A stretch of 64,000 bases of DNA from Heterohyrax brucei (GCA_028571685.1 CM053143.1:152390329-152454328); one strand, 5' to 3'. Positions 47,246 to 60,469 are shown, counted from the stretch's first letter. A program made the numbers and translations. The notes: generated by a model from the sequence alone, not told the origin.

Positions 47246-47792
47246 CTAAACAAAAAAGACCAGAATTGTCAAAAGAAGGGTGCACTGGTAAACAAGGTTG
47301 TATTATTATTATTCAGAAATTATTTCCCTTTATATAACTATAAATCATTCGTAGTAAACCTGATTTAAAAGAGCAAGACCAGAAAGATAAAGTGTGGCTG
47401 TAGCTACATAACTTTTCTACTTGTAGAGCTCTTCTGTTGCTTGTTTAAGAACTTTGAAATTTAATTAAATAGCACTGTAGTCTTTGATTTAGGGAACAAA
47501 AGCTCACCTTTTTTTTTTCTTTTCCTTCAGGAGTAATTAGCTAGAGCCACATTTTAAGGGGATAAAAAGAATGAACTAGTACAAGTTCCATCACTAACAG
47601 TATAATTTGACCACTCTGGTAATAATTTAAAATATTGGAAAGGTGGGGGAAACAATCTGTTAACTGGTGTTCCATTGTTCTCTCTCAAAACACAAATTCA
47701 ACAGAATTCTCTCACGTAACATAGATTTTAATGAAGAGTAAAGCTGACAAATGGACACAAAAGGAGCTCTTAATAAAAAGAAGTCTACCAAC

Positions 47793-47878
47793 CATTACAG
47801 ATTCTTTCCACTTCTCATGAATCACTTTAGCCAGATTCAGATCTATATGAACCACACAATCCTCAACTGTCAGAGACC
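47793..47878 (-). CDS. N4BP2: N4BP2 exon, conserved linker after central region
   Basis: This is an 86-nt exon with acceptor CCCCCACAG (strong pyrimidine tract). Its donor GTTGGT is weak, with T at +3. The first two bases complete Gly. It encodes SLTVEDCVVHIDLNLAKVIH and then EKWKESVM, an amphipathic helical segment strongly conserved in N4BP2. It ends in phase 0 and joins the 46-nt exon that follows. Confidence 0.92.
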
Positions 47879-48055
47879 CTGTGGGGGAGGACAAAAAGAA
47901 AACACCATCATTACTCACGACACATTTGCAGAAAATGTAATCAGCCACCTTATACATCATAAAACTAATTTATAATATTAGTTATTAACTCATGTTCCTA
48001 GTTAGTAAATTTCTTGGAGTATTTTATTTATGTAATCACGTAACTCTTTTTCACA

Positions 48056-48218
48056 TGTCTGTGGAGTAGTGGTTAAGTGCCATAGCTGCTCTTCAGACGG
48101 TTGGCAGTTCAAATCTGCCAGGTGCTCCTTGGAAACTCTATGTGACAGTTCTACTCCATTTTACAGCATTGTTATGAGTCAGAATTGATTCAAGGGTAGT
48201 GGGTTTGGTTTGGGTTTT
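48056..48218 (+). repeat. AfroSINE-type SINE
   Basis: The head is CTGTGGAGTAGTGGTTAAGT, with a tail ending GGGTTTGGTTTGGG. The first few head bases are lost. Confidence 0.9.
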
Positions 48219-48532
48219 AAGCTGGAGTAACACCAGAGGACTAAAAAAGATTCATCTGTACAAACGAATGTCAGGTAAATACCAGAGGATGCTTTCAATA
48301 TATTAACAGGCTCCACACAAACCCTATATAAGTACTCCTTCTTTCTTCACAATTACATTTTTAAAAATCCTCTGTAAACTTGCAGTGTCAGAAATAACGT
48401 ACTATGTGTACTGAGGCAATGCAAATAATTTTAATGTTTCAGTTAACATGTGAAATAATCATATAACCAAAATAGACAGGCTAAATGCTATTCAAATTAA
48501 GACATGCAAGTAGATATTTTACTTTTTCTTAC

Positions 48533-50739
48533 CTAAGTCAACACCAACAGGTCCAAATAATTCACTGAGTTGAAGAGCCAACTCAGGGGCTAATGCCAAT
48601 TCCAGACAATCTATGGTCAGAGATTTGGTCATTGCTGGAGTGGTAGTCAACATTTCAGTTTTATCTTCTTCACTAACTCCAGCTGACCAACTATTCCCTT
48701 CCCTTAGAATGTTCTCTATCTCCTGCACATCTTCATCTGTAAATTCTTCACTGTTTATCTGAAAGTCCACATAATCCTTTGAAAGATTTTCATTTTTCTT
48801 TATCTCAAAAGGGTCAGTAAAATAAACTTCTTCATTTAATTCAAGATTTGAAGCACTCGATACAGAGCTTACAATATCAGACCAATTCACAGAAGAATGT
48901 ATATTGTCTTCAACCTTTGTGGCTACCAGACACTGTTCCATTTCACTCACAGCAGCTGTAGGAGTTAAAGCTCTTATTTCTGTCTGCTCTGAGTTTCCCG
49001 TTTTCCCATCACAGGTAGGCTGTGCATTACCATTACTAATATCGATTCCATGCCTAAATTCTGGCACAGAACTAGAGCCCTCTAATGTCTCTTCTGAGCT
49101 AATAACTTCCTTCAAATCTAATCCCTGAGAAAGTGGTCCAGTTTGTGAGTCATCATTTGACGTCTGGAAATTGTCAGACTCAGTATCCTCACATAGTTTC
49201 GTTTCAGAATCTAACAAAAGGCTTGTGGCCCAAATAATATCCTTGTTACACCTCTCATATAAATCTTTTAGGGCTTCTGATGAAAAAGACCCAAATATTT
49301 TACAAAGAATATTAAGATTTTCAGACTCATCAGCACTGGTAAGCTCACTTTCTTCAACATATGTGCTTTTATCGTGCATTACCCTATAAGGAATTGTTTC
49401 TTGAACATCTGATTTTATGTTAATATTAAAGGCTTCCGGTTTAAATCCATCTACTCTTCCTGTTAATACTTGCATAGAATCTGAAACACTAATTTTATTG
49501 GTCTCTATCTTCCATAAGAGAGCAAAATCTTGAGGTTCAGTTTGGGTCCATGTGCCTATTTCTATCCCAGGGACTCCCTGAGACTCCCCCTCAGGCAGTT
49601 CAGCTAAAACTTGTCGTTCTCCTGCTCCAGAAACAACTGGCACACTGTCGGTAGCAAACAGACGTGATGCACGTGGCATGTCACTTAGACAAATCTTATT
49701 CTCCCAAGTCATCTCACTAGATGGCATTTCAGAACCACCTAGAGTGGAGCTACCCAATGTTTTTAGCTCTTCAGGGTTTGTGCTCCAACAGGCCTCATGT
49801 GCTGTGTGTAAGGGCATTTCACTTGTACTGTCTCTGATTCCAAATCTGAGATCTGATTCAGTGGAATGAGCCTTTGGCATTCTTGATCTAGGCTCCCTCT
49901 GAGCTAAAGCATCAGATGAAGGCCAGTCGCCTACAGTGTCAAATGAGTCTGCTGTATCTTTTTCAGTATTTGCACAAATATCACATTCACAGCTACCGAA
50001 GGTCTCTGAAGGATCATCGCACTTTGACTTTTTGTCATCTTCTACATTATCATGTAGAGATCTTTCATGCTGGATACCGTCTACACTGCATGAATGAGGA
50101 CTATGCTTTTCATCACTTTGTATGGATGATACTTTTTCAGTTTTTCGGCTCCTTTTTGTCCTCTGACCTAGAGTCATATCAACTGGCCAGTCACCAACAA
50201 AATTTGATAGCTCACGTCTTGGGAACTTTTCCAAAGTTGATTCACCTTTTTGTTTCTCAAAGGCTTTTTGCTCTACTGTTATTCTTCCCTCTAGTACTTC
50301 ACCAGGTAAATTGTTTTCCTCTTGAAGTGGTATAGTCTTTGCAAGATCACAGTCTTCTTGATTCTTTTCATCACAGCAAACACTTGGTGATACTTTCTCC
50401 ACTGAACTATCTACATCAGCTTCACTATATTCTTTTTCAGAAGCCATTTCTACTTGCTCTTCATTCTCACTTTTGTCTGTTACTTCCACTTTGCTTTCAG
50501 AGTCAGAAAAACACATGTCGGGACCTTCCTGAATGGAAGCACTCTGAGCATTATGATCCATACCACATACTTCTTTATTCCCTTCGTCTAAATCTTCACT
50601 GAGAAGCGAAACATTCTCCAGTGATGCAGTTGCATCAATCACTTCAAGTTTCTCTTCATCAGTTAACTCTACAAGTTGCAAAGATGAGGATAAGACATTT
50701 TCTTCTCTTGCAGAGGCAGCATCTTCACCAGCTTCTGGG
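48533..50739 (-). CDS. N4BP2: N4BP2 large central exon (735 codons)
   Basis: This 2207-nt internal exon is very long for a mammalian internal exon and open throughout. The acceptor is CTTACAG and the donor GTAAGA. The product is rich in Glu, Asp and Ser and is probably largely disordered. Two copies of a VGDWP motif followed by L.QR..RSR are seen near 50140-50200 and 49850-49935. An FALLWKIE motif lies near 49510-49535. A compact helical segment at 49199-49340 (IFGSFSSEALKDLYERCNKD and onward) looks like a CUE/UBA fold. The exon ends with a conserved hydrophobic stretch, SLTIDCLELALAPELALQLS plus ELFGPVGVDLG. Compared with my memory of the human protein, one stretch (near 48950-49010, around ALTPTAAVSEMEQ) seems about 40 residues shorter; this needs an alignment. 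Confidence 0.95.
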
Positions 50740-52302
50740 CTGTAAGATTTTTTTAAAGAGCATCATAAAGAAGTCTCTTAATGTTACCATTAATAATATG
50801 ATTTAAAATAAAGAAGCATGCAGTTTTTAAACCTCGTAATGTTGCCATTAATGATTTAAAATAAAGAACTCAATTTTTAAACTTCTAAAAATAAACTAGA
50901 TTAAGATTATAAAAGCTATTCTTGATCTTTCCCTAATACACTATGAACAGATCCCTTTGTTGTTAATCAGAGACCTAGCACGATGCTTGGCACACAGAAA
51001 GTACTCAAACTTCTTTCAAATCAAATAGTAAATAGTTTAGGTGTTCATTATCCATTAAGTGTTCAAGTTAGGACTCTAAATTCTGTTCTCAGGAGAAGAC
51101 AGCACTTCCCTGGCTTCTTTCTGACCTTTTTATCACATTTGAACTAGGTCCTGCCTCTACTACTTATCTGTCATTTGTTTTAGACAGAAATTATTATACT
51201 TCATCTACAAAGTCACCAACAGTCAACTGTTTACACAGAGAAATGCGAGTAAGAAAGGAAAGGTCTCTTCTGATGTGTTATTTGTTGAATTTAAAAAACT
51301 CATCTTCAGTATCAGACTCAGAACACTTTTGCCTAATCACTGTACTTTCAACTTTAGTGTTTTTCTTATTCAGTTTGTCAATTCATTTTCCTTTCTTTCT
51401 TTACTACAGGAGCCCTCCAAGTCCCAGCTCTTCCATGAAACTGTCCTAAGTGAAATTATACCTAACACTGAGTTTTCCATGTGTCAAATACTATTCTAAG
51501 CCCTTTACATATATTAATTCATAATCCTTACGAGATCCTTATGAGTATTATTATTACCACTTTACAAACAAAGAAACTGAGGTATGCAGAGAGTTTATAA
51601 TTTGTCAAAGATTAAAGAGCTCTAGGATTTGAACACAATAAATTAATTCAAGGGCTCACGGTTTCAACCACTTAGAACATTTATAAATTTATAATTTTTA
51701 TTTATAAATTTATCTTTCCTACTCCCAATTCTCCATCCCTTTCCACCATAAAATATGGGCACTTTACACTGTTATGTATATTTAAGTTCTTCTTCATTCA
51801 CATATTTACTCAATTGTTTATATATCCTAAATACTAACAGAATCAGTACTATACTGGATTGTAAACCTCCAGAAGGCTATGACTTATATTACATTTATGA
51901 TTAATTTTTATGATACTGGTTTATCAAAGTACTTTCACTGATGTCTAAGCTAATTAAGTGGTGATATGAGGATATGTAAAATAAAAACAGAAGAGATAAG
52001 GAAAATACTAGAAGAATAGCAGATTAAATTACATAAAGAAGACAAAAATATTCAAAGTATAATTATACTCTTATAAAATCCTGAGGTCAATGAGAAAATG
52101 TTCATGTCATCTCTCATATAAATTTCACTTCTCTTGCTAATCATACACATTTTACTTCAGTAACACTATACCTAAATCCTAGCAAATAATCAAGGCCTCG
52201 CTTTTCAGGTTAACTGGTAATGCTTTTACATGCTCCAAAATCATGTTTTTTAAAAACTCTATTTCAAATTGAATTTTCTGTATGTAACATGTTTTGACCT
52301 AC
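50740..52302. other. Intron upstream of the large exon
   Basis: A short repeated TAATGTTACCATTAAT/TAATGTTGCCATTAAT block occurs at 50779 and 50835. It contains the MIR at 51470-51690. No exon is seen. Confidence 0.6.
51470..51690 (-). repeat. MIR SINE
   Basis: The plus strand matches the MIR reverse complement: CATATATTAATTCATAATCC, ACAAACAAAGAAACTGAGGT. This is an old pan-mammalian element. Confidence 0.85.
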
Positions 52303-52458
52303 CTAGCACTTGCGCCCTCACAAGAATATGCACATATCTCAACACACTCAATTTTCTCTGGGGCCAAAGAACTCATGATTATTGGCACTGAAACAAAACG
52401 TTGATAGTGTTCCAACATTCTTGTTATTTTTTCTTTGCTTATCCCATGAATATTACGC
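52303..52458 (-). CDS. N4BP2: N4BP2 exon, end of kinase domain
   Basis: This is a 156-nt exon with acceptor TTTCAG and donor GTAGGT. One base completes Arg from the previous exon; two bases (AG) are left for Ser at the next junction. The product begins RNIHGISKEKITRMLEHYQR, then a hydrophobic VSVPIIMSS strand and a Cys-containing ECVEICAYSCEG segment. The RN.HG motif and following basic helix end the P-loop kinase fold in this family. Beyond it the protein becomes acidic and low in complexity. Confidence 0.93.
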
Positions 52459-52776
52459 CTGAAAATTCCAGGGAACAAAAGGGCAGAATGAATATTGGTA
52501 AAACAGTTAAAATAAAATCACATGTCAAGGAAAACAGTATTTTTTAATACATAAGAATACCAAAGCTAGTTTATCATGGCACACTATTTTATCCCAATTA
52601 TCATTTTATTCAGGACATCTTAAATTACCAGTTACTTAATTATTCCATACAGTGTTTTTCAAATATCCTTAGCAACTTAGAAAAACAAGCACACTCCAAT
52701 AAATTCAAAAGAAGTTGCTCTCAAGTTCTACAAAAATCACACAAGACTGCGACTGTCATTCCAAGGCTTTATTAAC

Positions 52777-52939
52777 TAAACCAAAGACCAAATCCATTGC
52801 CATCAAGTCAATTCTCATTCATAGCAACACTACAGGACAGAGCAGAATTGCCCTACAGAGTTTCCAGGGAAGAGCTGGTGGATCCAAACTGCTGAACACG
52901 TTGGTTAGCAGCCTAGCTCTAAACAACTGTACCACTGAA
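52777..52939 (-). repeat. AfroSINE-type SINE
   Basis: The plus strand has CCATTGCCATCAAGTCAATT through CAACTGTACCACTG. Confidence 0.9.
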
Positions 52940-53539
52940 AAACTAATTCAGAGCCTTCCACTTTCACTAGGAAGGCAAATTAGATACTCTGAAAGGCCCT
53001 CCAATTATAATAAAACTAGATCCAGAGTGAACTAAAGCAAGGATATTTCCTAATGCATTTTAAATCAAAGGAAAAAGAAATCCTGTGTATGAAGTCTCTG
53101 GGTATCCAAATGTGAAGCCTGCCACCTGTACTTTCCCCTTACAGTGACATTTCTCTATAGAATTTTGTTTATGAGTTCCTATTTGGTTGAACCTAATACG
53201 TGGGAATCCTTAGGCCTTACACTGGAGTACTTTCTTACAGTATTTGCATCTTCATCTGCCGGGAAGCCAGGAGGCATACTTTAGTGCCTCAGGGTCTTAT
53301 CTTAATGAAAACATCTCAGTTGCAACTCTCCTATCTCAGATTGGATCCAAAGCTTAGTGTCTGGATCCTGGTGCTAATACCTGCATTTGCCATCTGGGCA
53401 AAACTGACTTTCACATTTACCTACCTCAATCTTGCCTGCTTTCAGATCACAGAGAAGCAAAGAGATAGAAAATATGAAAGACAGGTTAAGAGACACAGAC
53501 ATGGAGAACAGAACAAAATGTCTAATATATGTCTAATCT

Positions 53540-56420
53540 AAGTCCCAGAAAGAGAAAAGAGAGTGCATATTAACACAGGCAAGTTTTAAAAAATGGCTTA
53601 GAATGTTCCAGAACTGATGAAACACATCAATCCCCTGATTTAAGAAACCAAACAAATCCCAGAAAAGATAATTAAAAATCAACAACTAGAAACCAAGAAT
53701 AAAATTCTCAGCCACCAAAGACAAAATGGTATTAAAAGCGACCAAAGATAAAAAGAAGAACCATGCCATCTACAAGGGAACCAACAATTAGAATGAGCTA
53801 ATTTAACAATAATCATACTGTAAGTCAGAAGGGAAAAAAATGTAATCTTCAAAAACGAAAACTATCAATCTAGAATATATATAACTACAAAAATATATCA
53901 CAATGAGGGCAAGAAAAGGATTTCAAAAGTAAAATAATAACAATTTGCGATTAAGCAAACTTTTACCAAAAAGAAAATTCCAAAAGATGACTATGAGTAA
54001 GGAGGAAATTCCCTGATAAAAGGCCTATGACACAAGAGAAAAGGAAGTACAAAGTGTTAACTACATGAATAAGGGAAACCAAACACTGTCCACCTACTCT
54101 GAACAACAACAGCGTGTAAGTTGGAAAGAAGGCATCAGAGTTAAAATTTTGGAAGTCCTTGTGAGGAGGCAGGCTAAGAAAGAGATTATCTTTAGACTTA
54201 AATTTTACATAAAATTTATAAAGGTAACCACTAAAAGAATAAAAATAAAAACCAAACCCACTAGCATCAAGCTGATTCTGACTCACAGCAACCCCAGAGG
54301 ACAGAGCAGAACTGCTCCACAGAGTTTCTAAGTAGTGTGCAGATTTGAATTGCCAGCCTTTAGGTTAGCAGACGCAGCCCTTATTCACTATGCCACCAGG
54401 GTTTCCAAAAGAATAAAAATAGTGTATGCAATTCCCAAATTAGTAGACAAGAAAAACTGAGTAGGAAAATTTGTATCCAACGAAAGGAAAAAAAAAGAAT
54501 TCAAAATAAGGCATGATAGCCAGAGATAGTAAATATATATATTCAAATATATCCAAAAAAAAGTTACGGGAAAAAAAGAGTCACAGAAAAAGCAGAACAC
54601 AAAGTGAGACAGAAAGAAACAACACCAATTACATGAATAACCAAAGTAACCATAAAATAATTAAGCTTATCAGCTGAAGGCTGGATGTTTTAAAAATCCA
54701 GTCATATTCTAGTTATAAAGAGACAGACCTAAACATAAGATATTGAAAAATCTACAGTAAAGATAAGGAAAAAGATAATACTAAAATAATAATTAAAATG
54801 GGTTTGATACAGCTTTATTTCATACTAAACAAATCAGACTAAGAGAAAACTAGCATTAAAAGATAAAAGAAAATTAGTACAAAAAGAGATTCAATTCATT
54901 AGGGTGATACAACAATAGTAAGCTTGTATGCAGCTAAAAAGTCTTCAGAAGACATAAAACAAAAATAGGCAGAAGGAGAAGAAAAACTGGCAAACTCAAT
55001 GTAGCAGAGGGAGATTTCAAAACACCTCTCTCACAGTAGGCAATTTCATCAACCATCTCAGTTTTTCACCTATCAAGCCAATTTTTAAAAAGTAGTAAAA
55101 ATACAGGAGATGTGACCAACAGAATTAACAAGCATGATTTAATGTATATAACAACACCCTGCAAACAGTATAGATTATTGTCAAGCAAACATGGAACACT
55201 TATTTAAAAAGAAAAAAAAGAAATGACAATAAACTTGATCATAAAAGAAGTCTTAGAAAATATTAAAGAATTAGTGTCACACAAACCACACAATCTGACC
55301 TAGCACAGTTAAACTGAAAACTAATTAAAGAAAAAAATACATAAAATGACAGCTCTGAATTACCCAGGGGTTAAAGAACAAATTTAATAATACATTCTAG
55401 AAAATACTAAATGATAATAAAAAGTTTTATACAATAAATTTTAGAAATAGCTAAAGTAGTACTTAGAGTGAAACTCATAGCATCAAATGTTCATATTAAA
55501 GAATATCAAAAATAAGTGATCCAAACTTCAAAGTAATTTTAAAAATAAGGATCAAAGCAAAATAGAATTTTTTTTTTAAATAAGGAAAACAGAAACTTAC
55601 AAAGAGATGATTAACAAAGCCAAGAACTGTTTAATTGAAAAAGCTAACTGAAAAAAATCTGACCTCTGGTGAGAATACTCAAGATCAGGAAGCTCAATGT
55701 AAACATATAAAGACTATAGATGGTCAGAGATTTAAAGTTAGGAAAAAGTTACACGTGTTTTAATAACACTTTAATTAATTTGAAACGTTAGGTATAGTTT
55801 AAAAATTTCCAACTGAATATTTTCACAAAGAAAACATCGGATCAGACCATTTTCTAAGGAACTCCTAACATACACTCAAACTTAACACAAACGTGGAAAA
55901 CAGAAAAAAAGAAAACACTTCGCAATGAATTTTATGAAACTTCTAAAATCGTGATACCAAAGCCAGTAAAGTAGAACAAGAAAGGAAAAACTGTAGATCA
56001 CTCTCACTCAAATATATAGATGGAAAAATGGAGTATTAGAAAACCAAACGCAATACTATATTAAAGAATGATACACAAAGAAAGGAAGTATTGATACACG
56101 CCACAACATGGATGAATCCCGAAAACCGTAACACTAAGGAAGGAGACCAGTCACAAAAGGTAACACATTGTATAATAACAGTTAAACGAAATGTCCAGAA
56201 TAAACAAAATCCACAGAACCAGAAGGTAGAAAAGTGGTTGCCAGGAAATGGGATGTGAGAATTGAGAGTGACTGCTAATGAGTAAGCAGTTTTTGAGGTG
56301 CAGGAAATGTTCTAGAATTGGGTAGCAGTGACGGTACCCAATTATGGTACTTAAATTATGCTGTTCTCTAGTTAATGGTGAAATTAGTTAAAATTACCAG
56401 GAAGAAATGCCTTGACTAAA
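53540..56420 (+). mobile_element. Old L1 (L1M-like), carrying a SINE
   Basis: Degenerate ORF1/ORF2-type L1 sequence (ACAAAGACAAAATGGT, TTAGAGTGAAACTCATAGCA) and a 3' part (CAACATGGATGAATCCCGAA, GTGGTTGCCAGGAAATGGGA). Internal deletions are likely. It is antisense to N4BP2. Confidence 0.65.
54248..54406 (-). repeat. AfroSINE-type SINE
   Basis: The plus strand has AAACCAAACCCACTAGCATC through TATGCCACCAGGGTTTCC. It is inserted in the old L1. Confidence 0.92.
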
Positions 56421-56974
56421 ATTGTTAGGGTTATCTCTAAGAAAACATATAACACAAGGCTAGATATTATTGTAAGTCCCCATCCTGAATAACATTTTTA
56501 TTCAAGTAATCAAAAAACCAAAAAGTATAACCCGACCTGGGGCAAGGACAAGGAGGGCTAAAATACCTGGCCAGCCAGACATTTGTTAGCTTTCCCATCT
56601 CTACCTCTTTACCTACTTGCAACATCCCTCAGTCACCAGGCAGCTGCCATCACTCGTCTCTCCCGGGAGCACACGGCTGAGCTGCGCCAAACTCTACAGT
56701 GTGCTCCAGTTTCATATATAACACTGTATGGTTAATACAGATAATAATGTACTGACTATGTGAGACAACCACATTTTTTTCACTGCTAACTAGTTTTATG
56801 AAAAACAAAAACTCTTCAAAGTAACTGGGAAAGAAGAAGCTTCTAGGCAACACAAAATTTGTTGTCAATGTTAAGTGGCAAAGCTGCAATCAAATCAAAA
56901 GGAGAAAAAAAAACTAAACAGGCTTTTTATCAGTGTCACAAAATAAAAAATACCAGATAACCTCCAGGTTTTAC

Positions 56975-57051
56975 CTTGCAAGTTCCCTTGGTTTAAACTT
57001 CCACCATGTGTCCGGTTCCCGAAAAAGGACTTTATACTTGTGTTTTTGAGA
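56975..57051 (-). CDS. N4BP2: N4BP2 exon, kinase-domain lid region
   Basis: This is a 77-nt exon with acceptor TATGTAG and donor GTAAAA. It starts in phase 0 and ends after two bases of an Arg codon. It encodes SQKHKYKVLFREPDTWWKFK and then PRELAR. The pattern EPxTWWKF...L..RN (the RN completed by the next exon) is characteristic of N4BP2 and its L-type paralogs, and is expected to form the substrate-facing part of the kinase fold. It joins the neighbouring exons without a frame change. Confidence 0.93.
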
Positions 57052-59400
57052 CTACATATAGGAGAGAGAAAAACATTTAAAAACAATTATTTCCATGAAA
57101 TTAAGTTCACTGTTTCCAAATTCACAGCATGTTAAAACATAAAGAACCTAAAGGATCATCTCATCTTGGTGGGCATGTTAAATTGGTAAAATGCATCTCG
57201 TCTGACCCAGCAATTAACTTCCAGAATTTACCTTACTGATAAATACTTACATAAGAGTGCAAATATATGTATACACCAGGTTAGCCAGTTCATCATTTTT
57301 TGTCATAGCAAAAGAATGCAAATACCTCAGTTATAATTAACATGCAACTGACTAAATAAATGAAGGTATAACCATACAACAAAAAGACCACAGTTATTTT
57401 TCATACTGTATGTATTAATGAGAGAAGATTCTTAAAATAAGAAAATAAGATACAGACTTTCATGTGGGTAAGAAAGGATTATTCACACTTTTGTACATCT
57501 ATAGGAAATTTCTGGAAAAAGAGTCAAAATAGTAAAACAGCTATCTTAAGAGAGTAAGACTTTAAGCATTCTTTCTTATGGTTTAAATTTTTATCATATA
57601 TGTGTATTACTTTCACAATTTTAAAATTATTTTAAATAACAGCTAAACTTTTCAAAGCACTAATGTGGCTACAATCTGAAAGCAGAGCCTTACACCTGTG
57701 CACTGGATACACCTCTTCTACTCGAGAATAACTGAGTTTGACCATTCTCCTCTATCTCGGAGGCATCATTTTCTTTCCCTCTTGAATCATCCCCATCAAC
57801 AGGCACGCAGTCACTTCTCTTACTCTTGACTCTACCCCTCCCCTACATAACTGGTGTCAGCATCTATCTCACCAACTCCCATTACATCTCTGCCTTTATC
57901 ACCTACAACCTCTCCCTCAGTTTTACAACACCAAAAGGCCATTACTATTTTTTGTCATTACTGACAGAAAAGCCCAAGAGTCATGCCAGACATTAAGCAA
58001 GGAAGAGACAAAATGCATTGGTACAAACCCACACACTTGTATCTCCACAACTCAGCCCCAAACTTTAGACAACCTACTTAAAGTCTAGCAGCAGCTGAGG
58101 TCTCTAACTACCTAAAGAGGTGTCATATAGCTCTTAGAATCAAATTAATGTTAAATGCAAAGACCCTACCACCTCCCATATCAGCAGGCAAATTTTTTAT
58201 ATTATTTAAGAAGATTCTCCCTGGTTTGTGTCAAATTGTATGGCAGCTCAAAATGGAAGCAATATATATTTCAAAAAGGAAACTATTAAGTTTACCAGTT
58301 GCCACTAAGTATTTTTGACTGCACCTATTTATCCTTAAATCATTACTTGGCTACTTTGTAAATGACAGTAAATCTAGTGAAAGACGGCTATCTCCAATCT
58401 GTTTCACCTGCAACCAAAAAAGAAGTGAAAAGTGACCTCCCCTCAACGGTAACTCCTGTATCTATTTCTTATACAGTAAAAAACTGGTTTAGTATTCTAT
58501 AATAAGCAAGAGTTCTTTATACTTCTAAGCAGGTTTGGGAAGACCCAAGGAATTCATGCTGAGACAAGAAAGCTTTGTATTTTCTATTACCATATAAGAA
58601 AAAAAGGGAAACACAGAAGCCTGAAAGTGAAATGAAAATTAGAAAAATGGTAATACATAGCCTCCTTTATTTTCTACCTGAGAAAATACAGGTGAAAGAA
58701 CTTTCTAAGGTGACAGCAGAAATCTAAGAAAGATCTTCAGATAAGTCATACTAATGCTAAGGGGGAAAAGTAAGATCCCATAGTGAATATAGTCCAGATA
58801 GTGGGATTCCTTAGGTCAGAAAGCAAACCTAATTTTAGTTCCCAGTGCAGTAACAACTGAGCATTTGTTTCCTTGTCCAGAAGTAAAATGTCCTTTATTT
58901 TCAAAAGACATGATCTTCTTCAGAAAACTGAAGAATCTCACCTTCAAAACAGTACAAGTGCACTAGACACATGGAAGGCAGTAACAGCAGCGATGTGGTC
59001 AGGACTTAAAAGAGCAAGTACAACATTCATTCATTAAAGAAACAGTAACTGGACTCCCATGTGCCAGGCCAAGTGCTAATCCTGAGGAAATAACCCCCAA
59101 AATACCCTACACTCATAAAAGCCTAACTCAACAAACACAGGCTCAATGTGTATACAGTTACCATATGCCAAGCTATATTCTGGAGATTCAATGATAAATA
59201 AAACCCAACATCATGCTCAAGAACAGAGAGATGGCTGAGTCAAACCCAGCCAGTTTTTACACATCCTATGCACTAATAATGTTTATACCTTTAAAGGGTT
59301 GTAAAAAATATGTGTATATGCAACAGTTGTATATGGCCTGCAAACCTGAAATATTTATTATCCTGCCTTTTACAGAAAAAGTTAGCCTGCTTTAAGCAAT
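57052..59400. other. Intron, mostly unclassified
   Basis: 57190-57560 resembles an old L1 3' end (GACCCAGCAATTAACTTCCA; TAAATGAAGGTATAACCATA). 57700-58200 may be an L2-type remnant. 59045-59205 (ATGTGCCAGGCCAAGTGCTA) resembles an ancient mammalian repeat. No exon is recognised. Confidence 0.45.
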
Positions 59401-59404
59401 CAAC

Positions 59405-59640
59405 TACAGGAGACCATATGGTTTATATTTAAAAGCAAAGATGAGAGGGCAAGGAGGGGCAGGGAAAGTGGATGGCTGGAAATGGGCAAATGGGATGGAA
59501 ATAGGAGAAGCGGGGCCACATTACAGCGATTGTAACCAATGCCACAGAACAATTTGTGTGTAAAGTATTCCATGGGAATCTAACGTGTTCTATAAACTTT
59601 CACTTGGCATATAATATTTTTAAAGAGTTAGCCAACCCCT
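59405..59640 (+). mobile_element. L1 3'UTR terminal fragment
   Basis: GGGCAAGGAGGGGCAGGGAA and GTGTTCTATAAACTTTCACT correspond to the ends of the 3'UTRs at 30.8 and 44.3 kb. Confidence 0.7.
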
Positions 59641-59795
59641 GGCCTAACAATTAGAAACAAGGTACTTACTGCTATGATAAGCGCAAACCATGATGCCATG
59701 AAGCAGTGAGTACCTAACTCAGCAATTAGTAAATTAATGATTGATAACTTCCTGAATAAGGAGATGTCAAAGCTGGGCAAAATGAGTAAGTATTA

Positions 59796-59997
59796 ACAAA
59801 ACCATTGCCACTGAGTTGATTCCAACTCATAGCAACCCTGTAAGACAGATCAGAACTGTCTCATAGCATTCAAAGGCTGTAAATCCTTAAGGAAGCAGAC
59901 TGCCATGTATTTTTCCGGCAGAGCGATGGGTGTGTCCAAACTGCTGGCCTTTCAGTCAGCAACAGAGTGCTTTAACCACTGTACCACTAGAGCTCCT
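59796..59997 (-). repeat. AfroSINE-type SINE, long variant
   Basis: The plus strand has CCATTGCCACTGAGTTGATT, the extra block AAAGGCTGTAAATCCTTAAG and AGCAGACTGCCATGTATTTT, and the head GTACCACTAGAGCTCCTT. Confidence 0.9.
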
Positions 59998-60469
59998 TAA
60001 GTAAATATTAGCAAGGTAAAAGTGGAAGGAAGGAGGAATGGCACAGGGAGAAGCAAGTTCAAAGGACTAGATATTAAAAGGAATCTGCCAAATTTGAAGA
60101 ATTGTAGACAGTTCAGTTCACAGAATTCTGAGTTTCTCAAAAATGGCAAAATTTTAAAATAAATATGAAGAACAAATAAATTTTTTTCTTTCAAGTAAGG
60201 TCATTAAAAAATATACACAAATTACAAAACCATAAAATTACGTTTTCATAAAAGACAGTAAGAAACACTCTCTAAATTTAGAAACTGAATAAAATTAGTT
60301 TTATAGGATAACTTAGCTATGCTGTCCTATTCATCTCATTTTGCTGAGGACCAGAGGAGACTCAGTAACAGACAGTCTGAGCATTGTTTGATGAGATTTT
60401 CTTGTAAATAACATCCTCCAGTAACTTTCAACTCACAACCATAGACTTAGGACAATTTATGGTACAAAC

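Noticed and set aside
49916..50335. 139-codon plus-strand open frame
   Set aside because: It lies fully antisense to the N4BP2 large exon, has no recognisable domain, and the coding signal is clearly on the minus strand.
53200..53541. 113-codon plus-strand frame
   Set aside because: No domain, no splice context and low-complexity end; looks like chance in intronic sequence.
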